Positions 34,416-45,429 of a DNA stretch of 64,000 nt are shown here, one piece after another (positions within the stretch are counted from its first letter, which is position 1; each line of letters opens with the position of its first letter). The stretch spans positions 5,084,001-5,148,000 of the forward strand of contig JAHRBC010000003.1 in assembly GCA_022702545.1 (NCBI GenBank). The letters are read 5' to 3'. The position numbers and the translations under genes are program-made. The notes beneath the pieces are model-generated. The model was not told the DNA's origin. It worked only from the letters and a program-made list of their open reading frames with translations, and did not search any database. This DNA comes from Phycomyces nitens. Taxonomy: Eukaryota; Mucoromycota; Mucoromycetes; Mucorales; Phycomycetaceae.

Positions 34416-34936
34416 CACTGCAAAAAATAAAGAAATTCCAATAACGTAAAAGTGGCAATACTGTACTATAAAGCGATGTTTTAACATAGGGTGGTTTTTT
34501 TTCCAACTATGAGACAAGCTACCTTGTCAGCTATCTCGTTGACGTGCTATCTAGTAGTGGATTTTTGAAATAATGTGCCACAGGTGAGGGCTGTTAGCAC
34601 TTTCGGTGTACTGATCTGATCTGGAAAAACAAAAAGAAATATTTAAAAGTATGGTTCTATTTTGGTGCCGTATTTATGGACCTGGAAATATTGGGAGAAT
34701 CATATATTCATGAAAATACATGGTCGTGTATTTGTCGAAAATATTGAGCATACTCTTCATGAAAGCCAATTAAATGAATGGATTGAAAGCTTCTTTATTC
34801 TTCTTCACAAGTAATATATCACCCATTATTTGATTTCCCATTTATAATTGATTGGTAATGTTTTACATTTTTATTTTTATTAGAAAGAATAGAATGTTTC
34901 TAGGTTTAGGGTCTATTATTACGCCTATTCCTATGC

Positions 34937-35879
34937 CTAGCCGTTTCTACCCGGTTGCTTGCTGCTATTTGGATGGAATATTTTTCTACATAAAAAATAC
35001 CTGCAAAAATATGAATATCCAGTGATTTTTTGGGCTGCGGGAGTGTTCTGTAAAAGATAAAGAAGTGTTAATGATGTGGGGTACAAAGAGGAAATTTTTG
35101 TGTGACAAAAGATACTTACATTGCAAGAGATGGGCAAGAGTGGGCAAAGGGGACTTGAATTGTAAGGCTGGATGGGCTGTGTGGCGGGTTTTACTATAAA
35201 AAAGGGAATAAAAATTAATATGGGTGAACAGAGTGATGATATATTTAATTTACATACCAGGAGTCAAATGGGTTATCAAAGTAGGGGGCATGGTGTGCAA
35301 AGAAAGACCAAAGTAGCCTATAAAACACATAATAATAATTATTAATAAATAGTCTGAATAATATTTTAGATAAGTAAAAAGCGATTTATAAAGAATATTA
35401 CCTTTATGATTACAATCACGAATGATGGAGGAGGCCGATGGCGTGAATAGAAAGGGCAGTCTACAATGGAATAGAGTCAGAGAAGGAACAAGTATGATTG
35501 AAAGAAAAAATTTTACCTGGTGCCAATGGCATCCTTACATAAGTTGTTTGGCCAATCTAAGAGAGAAAGTGAAAATAATTTTTATCATGATGACGGGACC
35601 AGTGAATGCGGCCAGTGAGTATTTGTCTAGATGGCCATTGTGGAAAGGATGAGTTGGAATGGGAGCGCATATCTATGAAAAAGAGGTTAATTTGTGTGTA
35701 TAAAGAGGTATAAAAAATGTCTTACCAGAGAAAGGCGCCAATATTAAAAAAGCAAACAAAAGGAAAAATAAAGGGAACCAAAGAAAAAGGAGAGAGTCTG
35801 AAAAAATTTTCACCTTTGAAACATGCTGCAGAAGGTGTGATGGATTGAGCCCAAAAACAATATCAAGGCCGATTTGCAT
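34937..35879 (-). CDS. Third gene of CACTA-B: 194-aa protein with hydrophobic N-terminus
   Basis: Seven exons on the minus strand: 35879-35726, 35672-35586, 35556-35517, 35460-35402, 35317-35258, 35193-35120 and 35047-34937. Every phase closes (total 585 nt) from ATG to TAG. Residues about 30-52 are strongly hydrophobic (LLFLWFPLFFLLFAFLILA), consistent with a signal anchor or membrane helix. The rest is Pro/Thr/Ser-rich with scattered cysteines. All introns are GT-AG except the second, whose donor is AT where GT is expected; the phase still fits. Its start is 232 bp from the divergent accessory gene. Exons 5-7 have clear counterparts in element A. No family recognised and function unknown. 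Expression is unproven. Confidence 0.6.
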
Positions 35880-36111
35880 CTCAGTGCTTCAAGACAATGG
35901 ATGAACATCTTTATAGTCATTCAAAATGCCTATATATAAAGGCCTTTTTGATAGTATTCAACCTCTCTTACCTTTACACCAACCCACACACACACACACT
36001 TACTTACTCACTCACCCAAACAGTTTTTGTATGTATATTATATTTATTTTTATTTCAATTGAACAAAAACTAATAATTATAATTGAAATATACTTTACCA
36101 TATTCTAGAAA
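35880..36111. promoter_or_regulatory. Divergent intergenic region, element B
   Basis: 232 bp between two start codons facing away from each other. It contains a TATA-like TATATATAAA (35931-35940) reading toward the accessory gene and a CA/CT microsatellite near 35986-36015. Confidence 0.5.
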
Positions 36112-37295
36112 ATGGTTAACCAAAGAAGATCGATTGCTCCTCGTCCTGCTACTGCTGACATAGATCTGATATTGGAAAAGCTTGTTGCCATGGAGAACAA
36201 GATGACCATTATGGAAAGCGAGATGGTGACATCAAATGCCAGACTTGTAACGATGGATTCCAGACTTGGTGTCATTATTGTAGGAAACCGTGAGACTATC
36301 ACTGCCATTGATAATTTCGTTGAGGCTGCTCCTGCTGCTCCTGCTGCTCCTGTTGCTCCTGCTGCCTCCACCAGTGCAACTAGCAATGTTGTTGTGGCGG
36401 ATCCCATTGCTTTGTCAAACCCCAGCAAGAGAGTTTCCACAGAGGTCTATGTAAGTATTATACTAAAGAGTAAAGACTATACTATCAGTTTGTTAACTTT
36501 TATATATTATTAGGCTGCGATCCGCAAATTCATGTGGAATCCAAAGTTTCGGTCAACTGTCCCAGCAGAAGTAGAGGCCAACAACGATAAGCCCAGGTGG
36601 AACACCGATGTTCACTTCAACGTGACTCCCAACAAGGAGTTGGTTGATCGAATGCTCATCTACCTGGGGCGTAAGTTTGCTGGCGACGGAATGAGGCAAA
36701 AGGATCTTTGTGAGAGGCTCCACAAGAATTTCATTAGTAGATGCCAAAAAGTGAGAGAGTCTCCTGCTGTGAGGGCTGCGTTGAACAGACATTCACAAAG
36801 ATCTGGTCGTGCAAACGAAGTAAGTTGTTTGCAATATATTAAAAAATCCAATAAACGCATATTAATAATAATATTTGTAGAACTATGCTCGTCGTTTGGC
36901 AGCATATGACAATAACAGGGCTGAGATCAACCAGGAGATGGGTTGGAACTGCATAGGTGCACTCCAAAAGGGAGCAATGTCCGAGGGAGAATCAGATGAC
37001 GAAGTCTCTGAAGCAGGAAGAAGACGTGTGGTTTGCACAATTCGCCCAAGTTGGAGAAGCAATGAAGTGAGTTGTTGAGCTGATTATAAATAGTATATTG
37101 AATGACTGTAGATTACTGATGCGCAATTGATAGTTTAACCGATTCATCCAAGTCGTTGACAGATTCGTTGATCTCCAACTTGGAGCAAATGCTCATCAAA
37201 TGTTGTCAAGGGTTTATGCCAGAACTGTGGACGTGGCAGTCCCAACTAATTTTAATCCCAGTCTTTCTCAGTGGGCTCTTAGACATGGGCTTTAA
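36112..37295 (+). CDS. Accessory protein of CACTA-B
   Basis: Exons 36112-36450, 36514-36819, 36881-37066 and 37134-37295 join with phase-0 introns into 330 aa. Exon 1 has a coiled coil (MEnKMTIMESEM-like, about residues 16-55) and an Ala-Pro linker. Exon 2 (306 nt) carries NNDKPRWNTDVHFN and a basic helix. Exon 3 (186 nt, the same length as in A) ends GESDDE...IRPSWRSNE. Exon 4 begins FNRFIQVVDRF, like A. Function unknown; DNA binding is a guess from basic residues and position. Convergent with the transposase, 125 bp apart. Confidence 0.85.
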
Positions 37296-37420
37296 TAAAA
37301 TATTTTTTTTTATCTATCCATCTATTTTTTTTGACACGCGTTATGTTTTGACAACATTTATAAAGGCAATGCTATTTCTGTTTGTTTTTTTATGAAAGAG
37401 AAAAGATATTTATTTATTTA

Positions 37421-40400
37421 TTATATGTAAAGTTTCTTTGGCAAAGGGATGACCAGCATCCTCTTTATACCATTTCGGCTTGTGTGCGTGGCAGTCGCAA
37501 CTTCCAAGAGAAGGCGATGGACTGGCAAGATGCACTCATGGGTAGCAGGAGAAAAGCCGGGCAAACAGATGTCAACACCTTCATCCTCACGCGAACGATC
37601 ATAGGACACATCATACCATCTGACAAAGGCGAAAACATGCTGGCTTTGATGAGCACGACGATTTAGATGAACAGAGGCAGAGAGAGGTGGCGTGAACTGG
37701 TGGACAAAAATATACTGTATTTCGCCAGTATATGTGGTCTGGTTCTCACCAGTGCTGTTGCCAAACAAAGCTTGGACACGAGATCCACCATTTCCAGAGC
37801 CATTGTGCCCACGATATACTTGGCCAAGGAGATTTATCGATTTTAGCTTTATGATCTGATTGTCAACAAACAACAAAGAAGAAGTGGCATGTTGATAATG
37901 CTGGAGGGTGTCAATGTCATACGTATCCACATAGTAAGCCAACAATTGAGGATAGTCAACATCACTCATTTTTGTGGCAGACTTTTGCAACAGAGGAAAC
38001 GCAGAGGGTGGAAGAGGCTCGTTACCCTTGATCGGGAATTCGGAATCTTGGGATGCATCCACAAAATTTTGAATTCGGAATGGGCGTTGTGTTGGTGCAG
38101 GTGCAGGTGCAGGTGGAGACAAGGTGGCAAAGGACGAAGAGAGCTTGGCAATGAGTGGGAGGAAAGGAGCTGATATCAAAGACTTGAGGATGGCATTCGT
38201 ATAGTCCTCCTTGTACGAATTCTGGACAAATGTTTTCATAAACGTTGACTCGAACCCGTCTCTTCTGTTTGTCTCGATGTTCTTCAACAACCCATTGTAT
38301 CTCTCAAACCCAAAGAGCCAATAGCCGTACACTGGTCCAAAATCACGAATGGTCTCGTGAAGATGGAGGTGTAGGTGCATATTGCAGGTGAGGACAGTGT
38401 GTGGGTATTGTTGTTCGCAGGCTTGACCAAATTTTTCCAGGTGACTATGGGCTTCATCAAGTTCATCAAAAGTGATGGTTGGCTTGGTAAGGAGGTGGCA
38501 GGCGTCGACAAAGCTGATCCAATTCTGGAACTTGGCAGCAGGGAGAACAGTCTTCAACAGAGCAGGGGAGTAAACAAGCACCCAGGATTTCCACTCGGCG
38601 GCCTTCATATGGGGAAATCCCTTCCCAATCTTCGTCTTCAACACTGCGTAATCTGCAGGTAACACCATGGTCTCTGCCACCATCTGCATCTCACGAAGAT
38701 TGTTGTCTGTGATCAGACCACTGGCAGTCCACATCTCGACCATCCTCTTTGCCGTTCCCAGGAATATGTTGTGCATGGGATCAATGATCGTTCCACGTAC
38801 TAGATCAAAGTATCCAAGGCAATGCAACTGCAACCATCGAACACCATTTTCAACCTCCAGCTGATGCCTTTCTGAGGGCGTACTTGCACTCTTCCACTCC
38901 TCAGCATGCACCCGGTTTTCAGCACCATTTGCAAGCCTCCACTTGGCAAACTTGAACCCATGAAAGTCTACATGGCTTGTGCCTTCCAAGCGAGAGAAAC
39001 TACGGCTGCATTTGTAGCATGCATGCGTACTGTTGTGGGACGTGAATCCACTGGTTTTTCTGGCGGCAGGGATATCACATGCAACCATTAAGAGCGCAGC
39101 ATGGACAGTTACTCCAGTGGGGTGTTCATAACTTGGAATAGACATTCCAACATACAGCTGCTCCAACTCATCGACCAAGGGCTTGAGGTAGTTGTTAATC
39201 TCCTCTGATCTTAGTTCCTTTGGCCCAGGCATCAGACCAACAAGAATCACGTTTTCTGCCTTGAACCTATCCTCTCGAGGCAAATTGTTGATTGCCAGGT
39301 AAATGGCTCCAGAGGAATGACTGATACCATCGAATGGCTGAAACCAATCAATGTTGAGAGTCAACATGAGTGATCGAGAGTCTTCAACAAAGGGAACGCC
39401 GTTCTTGTCCTTCAACCCCTTCCACATTGCACCATCGTAAACGTCGCACATGGTATCAACAATCTTCAACTCCTGGTTCCATTGTCTGATCTTGCTTTCG
39501 AAATCCGGGCAGAGGAAAAGGACTCTCAACGCCTGCTTGATGGACTGGTAGCTGTATTGACGTTTGGGGACTAAAGCACCAGATGATGATTGCTTCATCA
39601 ATTGGCAACCACATGGAGAAACGGAACCGAGCTTGGCGGAACTGCACTGAAGGGGAGCAGACCCAGCTTCCTCATAAACCGTGTGGCAATCCTGGCACAC
39701 AACGAATCTCTTTACACCCTTGGTCAAGGCAGTGAAACCCGTCATGCTTTGGAGACCAGAAAGGCTTGAAGGCAATTGGAAGTCCTGTCCGTAAATCGTC
39801 AAGAGTTTGTTGATGAACTCAATCAAGACAACAGCACCTTTATCAACCACATAACGGGATGCAAACAGAACAACGAAAATGGCAATTGCCCTGTGCACTG
39901 GGTTTTCGGGCATACCAGGAGTAGCAAAAGGGTCTATTATTTAAAAAGGAAAATTATTAATACTCAATCTTTGCTTGCTTTTGTATTGTAGCTATTCAAT
40001 ACTGACCTTCACTATCAAACTCCTCGACCTCGATCTCTTCAACATCGGGTTCATCATCACTGTCATTGTCAGAGTCATCAGTGATTTCAGCATCATTGCC
40101 ATTGACCTCATTGTCAACTGAATCATCATCAGACATCGAGACGGAATCCAAAAATGGTAGGCCGACCTGACCATCCGTTTCCATGGATTCGGATTGAGAG
40201 GTCAGGATTGCTACAAATATAGAATACATTAGTTTATTGCCCTGTACTGGTGTTCAAATAAATATTTTTTACCCTCAACATCAACGTCCATCATGGCACT
40301 TTGTGTGCCTGAGTTCAATTAAAGGCTAATGGTTATTATTGCGCAGCAAAGATAAAATTAATATTGAAAATAACATACTGTTTTCAAAATCCAAGACTTC

Positions 40401-40526
40401 TTCAAATCTTGCTCTCTTGGCATGACGCTGGGAAGTGCACTTGGATACAATAGAGAATCCTTGCTGGTTGTTGTTGCATTTGTTGCAGTAACAGGCAGTG
40501 TTGTTAAGAGCGGAAATAGAAGACAT
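37421..40526 (-). CDS. CACTA transposase (Tnp2-type), element B
   Basis: Exons 40526-40379, 40308-40273, 40210-40007 and 39933-37421, phase-1 introns, 966 aa. Exon 1 is a CYCNKC...QRH zinc site (C12/C14/C17). Exon 3 is acidic (SDNDSDDEPDVEEIEVEE). Exon 4 carries LNIDWFQPF, MPGPKELRSEEI, ACDIPAARKTSGF, CYKC, DPMHNIFLGTAKR and FGFERYNGLLK. A PAPAP linker precedes the C-terminal domain with ILPVHRLLLE. No stops. Very similar to element E, with identical lengths for exons 1-3 (148, 36 and 204 nt). Probably functional. Confidence 0.9.
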
Positions 40527-40768
40527 TGTTTATATGATTTGATTGTGAGATAAAAAAGGAAACAAGTGCTACATATTTTAATTTGCTGTCATTTTATAGA
40601 TGAAAAAAAAGCTATTGTTTTTTAATCTTTTGCCTGAACCAATAGGATGGATTAGAATTACACTTTTTATTTGAAGTAAAAAAAATATCTGAGATGAAAA
40701 AAAGCTCTATATTTCCACTACCCTTTTGCCACATTGATACAATACTAAATTTGGGAGTTTTTCCAGTG

Positions 40769-41335
40769 AACCCAGCCAAAATATGCTGTTAATGTGGATG
40801 ACATTCAGCATCAAGTTGGGCTCATCCAGTACCCTCCAAGTAGTAATCAGTTCTTTATCATTGCACCATATTACGTGTTTAATGACAATCTGCGTGTGAC
40901 CATGGGGAACCTTGCCACTTTATAAAAATTTTCTTTTTCTTTTTTCTTTCCTTATAAATATCAATACCAAATAAAATAAAATAAAATGGCTAATAATGTC
41001 AAAAACAAAAAAATTGTTTCAAAAAAACGGTAGCATAACTACCGTTTTGTTCACACAGGCGAAAAATTATTTTTCTCAAAAATGCGCAACATCTTTAACA
41101 CCAAATAAAATGTTCATTTCAATAAACAACGTTGCCTAAAAACTTACAAGCCCTTTCTATGGTACTACAACTACCTCATTGCCTGATGAAAAGACATTCC
41201 ATGCAACTTTTATGATTCAGGATCGATGACATTACCTTTCAACTACAATCTGCGGAGATAAAGTGCTCTAAAATCATAAAAAACAGTAGTTATGCTACCG
41301 TTTTTGGCACAGCTACCGGTCCTTCCGCCGTAGTG
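40769..41335 (+). repeat. Right-end fragment of a second CACTA-F copy
   Basis: Matches 11796-12365 with few changes: end of the last exon, subterminal GGTAG/CTACC repeats and the terminal TTCCGCCGTAGTG (41323-41335). Its left part stops at the CACTA-B right end. On the right it abuts LINE sequence, so this copy had inserted into the LINE. Confidence 0.85.
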
Positions 41336-41564
41336 GAGCTTGATCCATTGCACCACGTCTAGGGCGAAATCCACCCTGGGCAACATCAAGAGGGGGAGAG
41401 AACTGGTGTAGGAGGGGAGAGAGGCACATTTCAAGCAGTTTTCTTAGGACAGAAGTGAGTGAAATTGGCCTATAGTTGGCAGCCTGAGTAGGATCTCCCT
41501 TTTTGTAGATAGGGAACACCTGGGCTTGACGCCAAAGGAAAGGGATATAGGACCATTGCCAGCA
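41336..41564 (-). pseudogene. LINE reverse-transcriptase fragment 1
   Basis: On the minus strand it encodes the start of the RT domain (WRQAQVFPIYKKGD, then YRPISLTSVLRKLLEM) and matches 44667-44868. Cut on the left by the CACTA-F copy and on the right by an LTR unit beginning TGACGTGTGTTGAG at 41565. Confidence 0.85.
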
Positions 41565-42754
41565 TGACGTGTGTTGAGTTTGTTGTGAGTGAAAACGAGT
41601 CAGAAAAATATAGTAAATTGAATACCTCACGTTGACAATAACGAGGGTGCGATAAAGAATGAATATAATGGGGGTAGAACCGCAATTCAAAGACAGCAAG
41701 AGGACAAAAGAAGAGAAAATGAAGAAATAGACAGAGATATATGAACTTCGCTCGGGACAGTTAGATATATTCTTGACAGCAACGGATACAAGGGATAGGA
41801 ATACAAATAGAGAGAGAGAACTAGATAATTTCGCTCAGGACAATTAATCAAGTTGACAGCAAGGTACTGGGAAGTTATAAAATCAGGAAAAAGGGAAAAG
41901 GATGAAAAGAAAAATCAATCTTGGCACAAAGTATGTTTAGGAATTTCTATACAAGACAATTCACTAATTCAGGGACGGAAAATAAGAGAGAGATAACTGA
42001 TAATGTTTATTGATTGAAATTTTGGTCTCTTATATAGACTTCGTAAAATGTTACTTAGTGATAAATGATGAATTGATTAATAATAAAATATAGGAATTGG
42101 GTGTGTGAATGAAAAATAGAACAGTATATGAGATAATGGATAAGGATAATGATGACTTTGGGGGGAGAGGTATGAGATGATAAGACAAAATAAGATATGA
42201 TAGTATGAGAAAATGGGATATACAGTGAAGGTGATAATATAAAAATGGAGGACAAATATGATAAGACAAAATGAGATATGAAAATGTGCGAAGACAATGT
42301 AAATATGAAGTATGAAGATATGGATAACAGTAATATGATAAAGTGAGCAGTGTGAGAGAAGGGACAGAGATATGAAGGGGTATGAATAAAATGAAGTGCC
42401 GATGTGTGAGAGGGTGTAAAGAGGTAGATAACATGAAGAGAAAGATAAGTGCGCACAGATAGCAACGTGGGGAGAAGGGAAAGGAAGATAGATGACAAAA
42501 ATAGTGTACAATGGATAAATATGGAAATGGATAGGAGGGGTTTGAAATGAGAGCAAGGGTGACAAATATGGAAAATCAAAGAAGTGTGGAGAAAAGGGGG
42601 ATATGAGAAATAAGATGACTTGCAAATGGAGAAAGGTGACGTTGCCAAGTTGATCAGGATGCTACGTCATGCTTTCTAGCAGGGAAGGCCTTGGAAAAGT
42701 CATGTGAAATGGAGAGAAGTGGGCAAAGCTGGAAACCCTACAACACCCGTGTCA
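41565..42754 (-). repeat. LTR unit next to the tRNA-Thr fragment
   Basis: 1190 bp, TGACGTGTGTTGAG...CACCCGTGTCA, homologous over most of its length to 46370-47381. Minus-strand TATA-like and AATAAA elements lie at about 42005-42045. It ends 10 bp before a tRNA-Thr fragment. Long Ser/Leu/Phe-rich minus-strand frames inside are by-products of purine-rich sequence and are not called as genes. Confidence 0.7.
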
Positions 42755-42764
42755 AAAAGAGTAT

Positions 42765-42779
42765 GCCTTCTTGGCTCAG
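42765..42779 (+). pseudogene. tRNA-Thr 5' fragment
   Basis: Fifteen bases GCCTTCTTGGCTCAG, identical to the first 15 of the intact tRNA-Thr at 47393, then an abrupt switch to LINE 3' sequence. The upstream context (an LTR ending GTGTCA 10 bp away) is also the same, so it is a broken tRNA locus. Confidence 0.75.
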
Positions 42780-44868
42780 ATTAAAGATTATTTTTTATTA
42801 TAGGGATATAATGCTGGCGATCTATAGATCATATAGCATCCCAGGTGCAAAAGAGAGGAACAAAAAAGTCTAAGGAAATCACAAAGACAAAAAAAGTAGA
42901 GGGGGAGAAGGGAAACAAATCATACTAAGCTAAAAGCCTGAACCTGCTCTCCACTTTGCAGCTGTGTAAAAAGGTGTAACAGTGAAAGGGAGGAGACAGA
43001 TTTACAGAACAAGAAACATTTCAGAAAGAGTGGAAAGAAAGAAAAGAAATCTAGCTAAACTAATGCCAAGAAAGGCCATGATCAGTCTCATGGGCATAGT
43101 CTCCATCTGGGTTACAGAGGATGTCAATATGCCAGAGGATGGTAAGGAGGGCAGTCCAGTAGGAGGGGTGTGTGGTAGCAGTGGTAGGCAGGGAAGTGAG
43201 GGCATAGTCAATGGTGTTGATATCAGGAGTGGGAGGAGGAGGAAGAATGGCAAGGAGGTCAGAAGGAATAGCAGTGCAGGTTTGGAGATGGCGTCTTGAG
43301 GTATGGTCCTGTTGGCAAGTGCACTCTCTAGGTTTGCCAGGAAGCCAGCCCATTCTCCAACGAACCAAACGGCCACGTTCAACACGAGTTGCAGGTAGAA
43401 ACAATACTGGATCCACTTCCAGAAGAGGGCGGCAGGCAAGGAGCAGGATTTGGCTTGTGGACCCCCTGAATTGGTCAAACTTTTGTTGTCGAAAAGACTC
43501 AAAGTGGCGTGACAAGGCATTGGAAGAATGAACATTCAGATCAAGTGGGATGCTGAGAAGCAGTGGGTTCTGACGAAGGGAGGCGAGAGAGGAGGATTGG
43601 GGATGGTGAAGATGAAGGAGAGACAATAAACAGCCAGAAGGAAGGTAATGAGCACGGATACAGAACTTGGTGATGAGGATATCAGCACGAAATCGCATGG
43701 AGGGTAGGTTACATATGTGTTTGAGGACAGCTGTTGAGGAAGTAGCATGCCCACCAACTATCATGCGCAAGCATTTGTCCTGGATCTTTTCAAGCTGGGT
43801 AAGATCCTTTTGTAATAGACGTGAGATAGCAAGGCCATACTCAAATTTGGGGCGAACAAAAGTGCGATAGAGTCTTGAGCTCAAAAGGAGGGAAAAGCCA
43901 GATCTGCAGGCCCCAACAGCATTGAGGGTAGCCATGGTAGCCAACGTTCCAGAACGGCGATGTGTGACAATAGAGGGGCCAAAAATACCCTTATTACAAA
44001 AGGGCATACCAAGGTAGATGAACTCATCTACTGCAGGGAGTAACTCACCATACAGAGAGAGATTGGGATGGCGAAGAGAACGGGAAGGAGGGTAAAGGAT
44101 GGCACATTTTGAGGGACTCCAACGATAGCCAAGTGCATATGAATGTTGGGCAGCAAGGTTGAGCATACTCTGGACATTAGCAGCAGAACCAAAGATTGCT
44201 ACATCGTCAGCAAAAAGGAGCGAGTTTATGGGGGTGGGGGCAACAGGATGGTCAAAACCATTGGCACCAGATAGGCCAAGGAGGGACTGGTAAGACTCCA
44301 AGGAGGAGGGGGACTTGGAGGGGACATAGGTGGAGGAGAGGGGGGAGGCAACTGTGCGCAGGAGAGGAGGTAAGGAGTTGACATAGATGGAGTACAGATG
44401 GGGGCTGAGAACTGAACCCTGGAGAACACCAGTAACAGGGGCAAAGGAGTGTGAAGAGAAGTTTCCAAGGAGAACAGAAATGGAGACATTGTCAAAGAGG
44501 TTGACCAGAAGACCAAGAAGAGCAGGGGGAGTGGATCGTTTGGCCAGAGCATCCCAGATGACACGTCGATCTACAGTGTCATAAGCAGCTTTGATATCCA
44601 GAAAAGCAACAACTGGGTAATGGTTATGACGGTGGAAATAAGCTTTCATAAGGTCATGAAGGCAGAGAGCTTGATCCATTGCACCACGTCTAGGGCGAAA
44701 TCCACCCTGGGCAACGTCAAGAGGGGGAGAGAACTGGTGTAAGAGGGGAGAGAGGCACATTTCAAGCAGTTTTCTTAGGACAGAAGTGAGTGAAATTGGC
44801 CTATAGTTGGCAGCCTGAGTAGGATCTCCCTTTTTGTAGATAGGGAACACCTGGGCTTGACACCAAAG
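42780..44868 (-). mobile_element. LINE (non-LTR retrotransposon), 5'-truncated
   Basis: Minus-strand element with an A/T-rich 3' tail abutting a tRNA-Thr fragment, about 280 bp of 3' UTR (42780-43059), and an RT ORF. The 5' part including any endonuclease is missing; the sequence stops at 44868 next to GAGA and an LTR unit. Confidence 0.85.
43060..44868 (-). pseudogene. LINE reverse transcriptase ORF, N-terminally truncated
   Basis: About 600 codons open to TAG at 43060. RT motifs in order: YRPISLTSVLRKLLE, GGFRPRRGAMDQAL, the catalytic FLDIKAAYDTVD, GVLQGSVLSPHLY, and NSLLFADDVAIFG with the second catalytic aspartates. The C-terminal part has a CX1C...H...H..C cluster (CTCQQDHTSRRHLQTC), the zinc-knuckle type found after RT in many LINEs. 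No start codon and no endonuclease domain, so it cannot mobilise itself. The sequence is otherwise clean, indicating fairly recent insertion. Confidence 0.88.
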
Positions 44869-44872
44869 GAGA

Positions 44873-45425
44873 TGTCAAGTGTTGTGTGAGTGGTTGTAGT
44901 GTATTGAGCCAAAATACCAATTGTAATAGCGATGCTTCCTCCAGATCTCAAAGAATATCGGCAGACTTTAGAAGTGAGGCAAGACAAAACAAAAAAGAAA
45001 ACAAAAGAGTAGAATTGGATGTTTATTTGACTTGAATTTGGACTTCTTTAAATACTACTTCTTGGAGCTATTGTTAGTTTCTAAGTGACAGTCATGGTTG
45101 CTAGGGGTGATTAGTCATTGCAGCTGGGCGTTGCTTAGCAAGATGGGTTGACATGAGGAGAGATCTTGAAGAAGAGAAAAAAAAAAGAAGATAATCAGCA
45201 ACCGATTTTTGGGATTGCGCAGTTCGAAAAAGACAAGAAAGGGAAAGGAAAAGTGATATGGTTTCTACTGGAATTGGGCTGGAAGATGTGTGATAATAGA
45301 GGATATAAATGGAAATACAAGTGTGACAAACAAGAAGGGTTACTATATATAGAAAAGGTGACTCAAAGCAGGCTCAAAAAGGGTGTTTCTGGTCGACGGC
45401 CGATAACTCCACTACACACGTGACA
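44873..45425 (-). repeat. LTR unit T1 (tRNA-Thr stack)
   Basis: 553 bp, TGTCAAGTGTTG...CACGTGACA, flanked by GAGA (44869-44872 and 45426-45429). No gene supported. Confidence 0.7.
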
Positions 45426-45429
45426 GAGA

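Larger units (their letters stand above)
34416..40768 (+). mobile_element. CACTA-B, three-gene element with mismatched ends
   Basis: Left end CACTGCAAAAAATAAAG (34416); right end GGGAGTTTTTCCAGTG (40753-40768), whose complement CACTGGAAAAACTCCC differs from the left end. Flanking triplets are ATA (in a Gypsy-3 LTR) and AAC (in a CACTA-F copy), so this is not one simple insertion. Inside are the third gene (-), the accessory gene (+) and the transposase (-), all apparently intact. The right 240 bp closely match the left end of CACTA-E. 34416-34936 has no gene I can support. Confidence 0.85.

Noticed and set aside
37156..37395. Independent small gene after the CACTA-B accessory gene
   Set aside because: The correct fourth exon of the accessory gene (37134-37295) uses another frame and aligns with element A.
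42051..42648. Long minus-strand frames (up to 197 aa) rich in Ser, Leu, Phe and His
   Set aside because: Three overlapping frames with the same bias arise from purine-rich plus-strand sequence inside an LTR; no motifs, and the same pattern occurs at 46872-47392.
43002..43535. 177-aa minus-strand frame overlapping the LINE ORF
   Set aside because: It is the same strand as the RT gene in another frame; the RT frame carries all conserved motifs.
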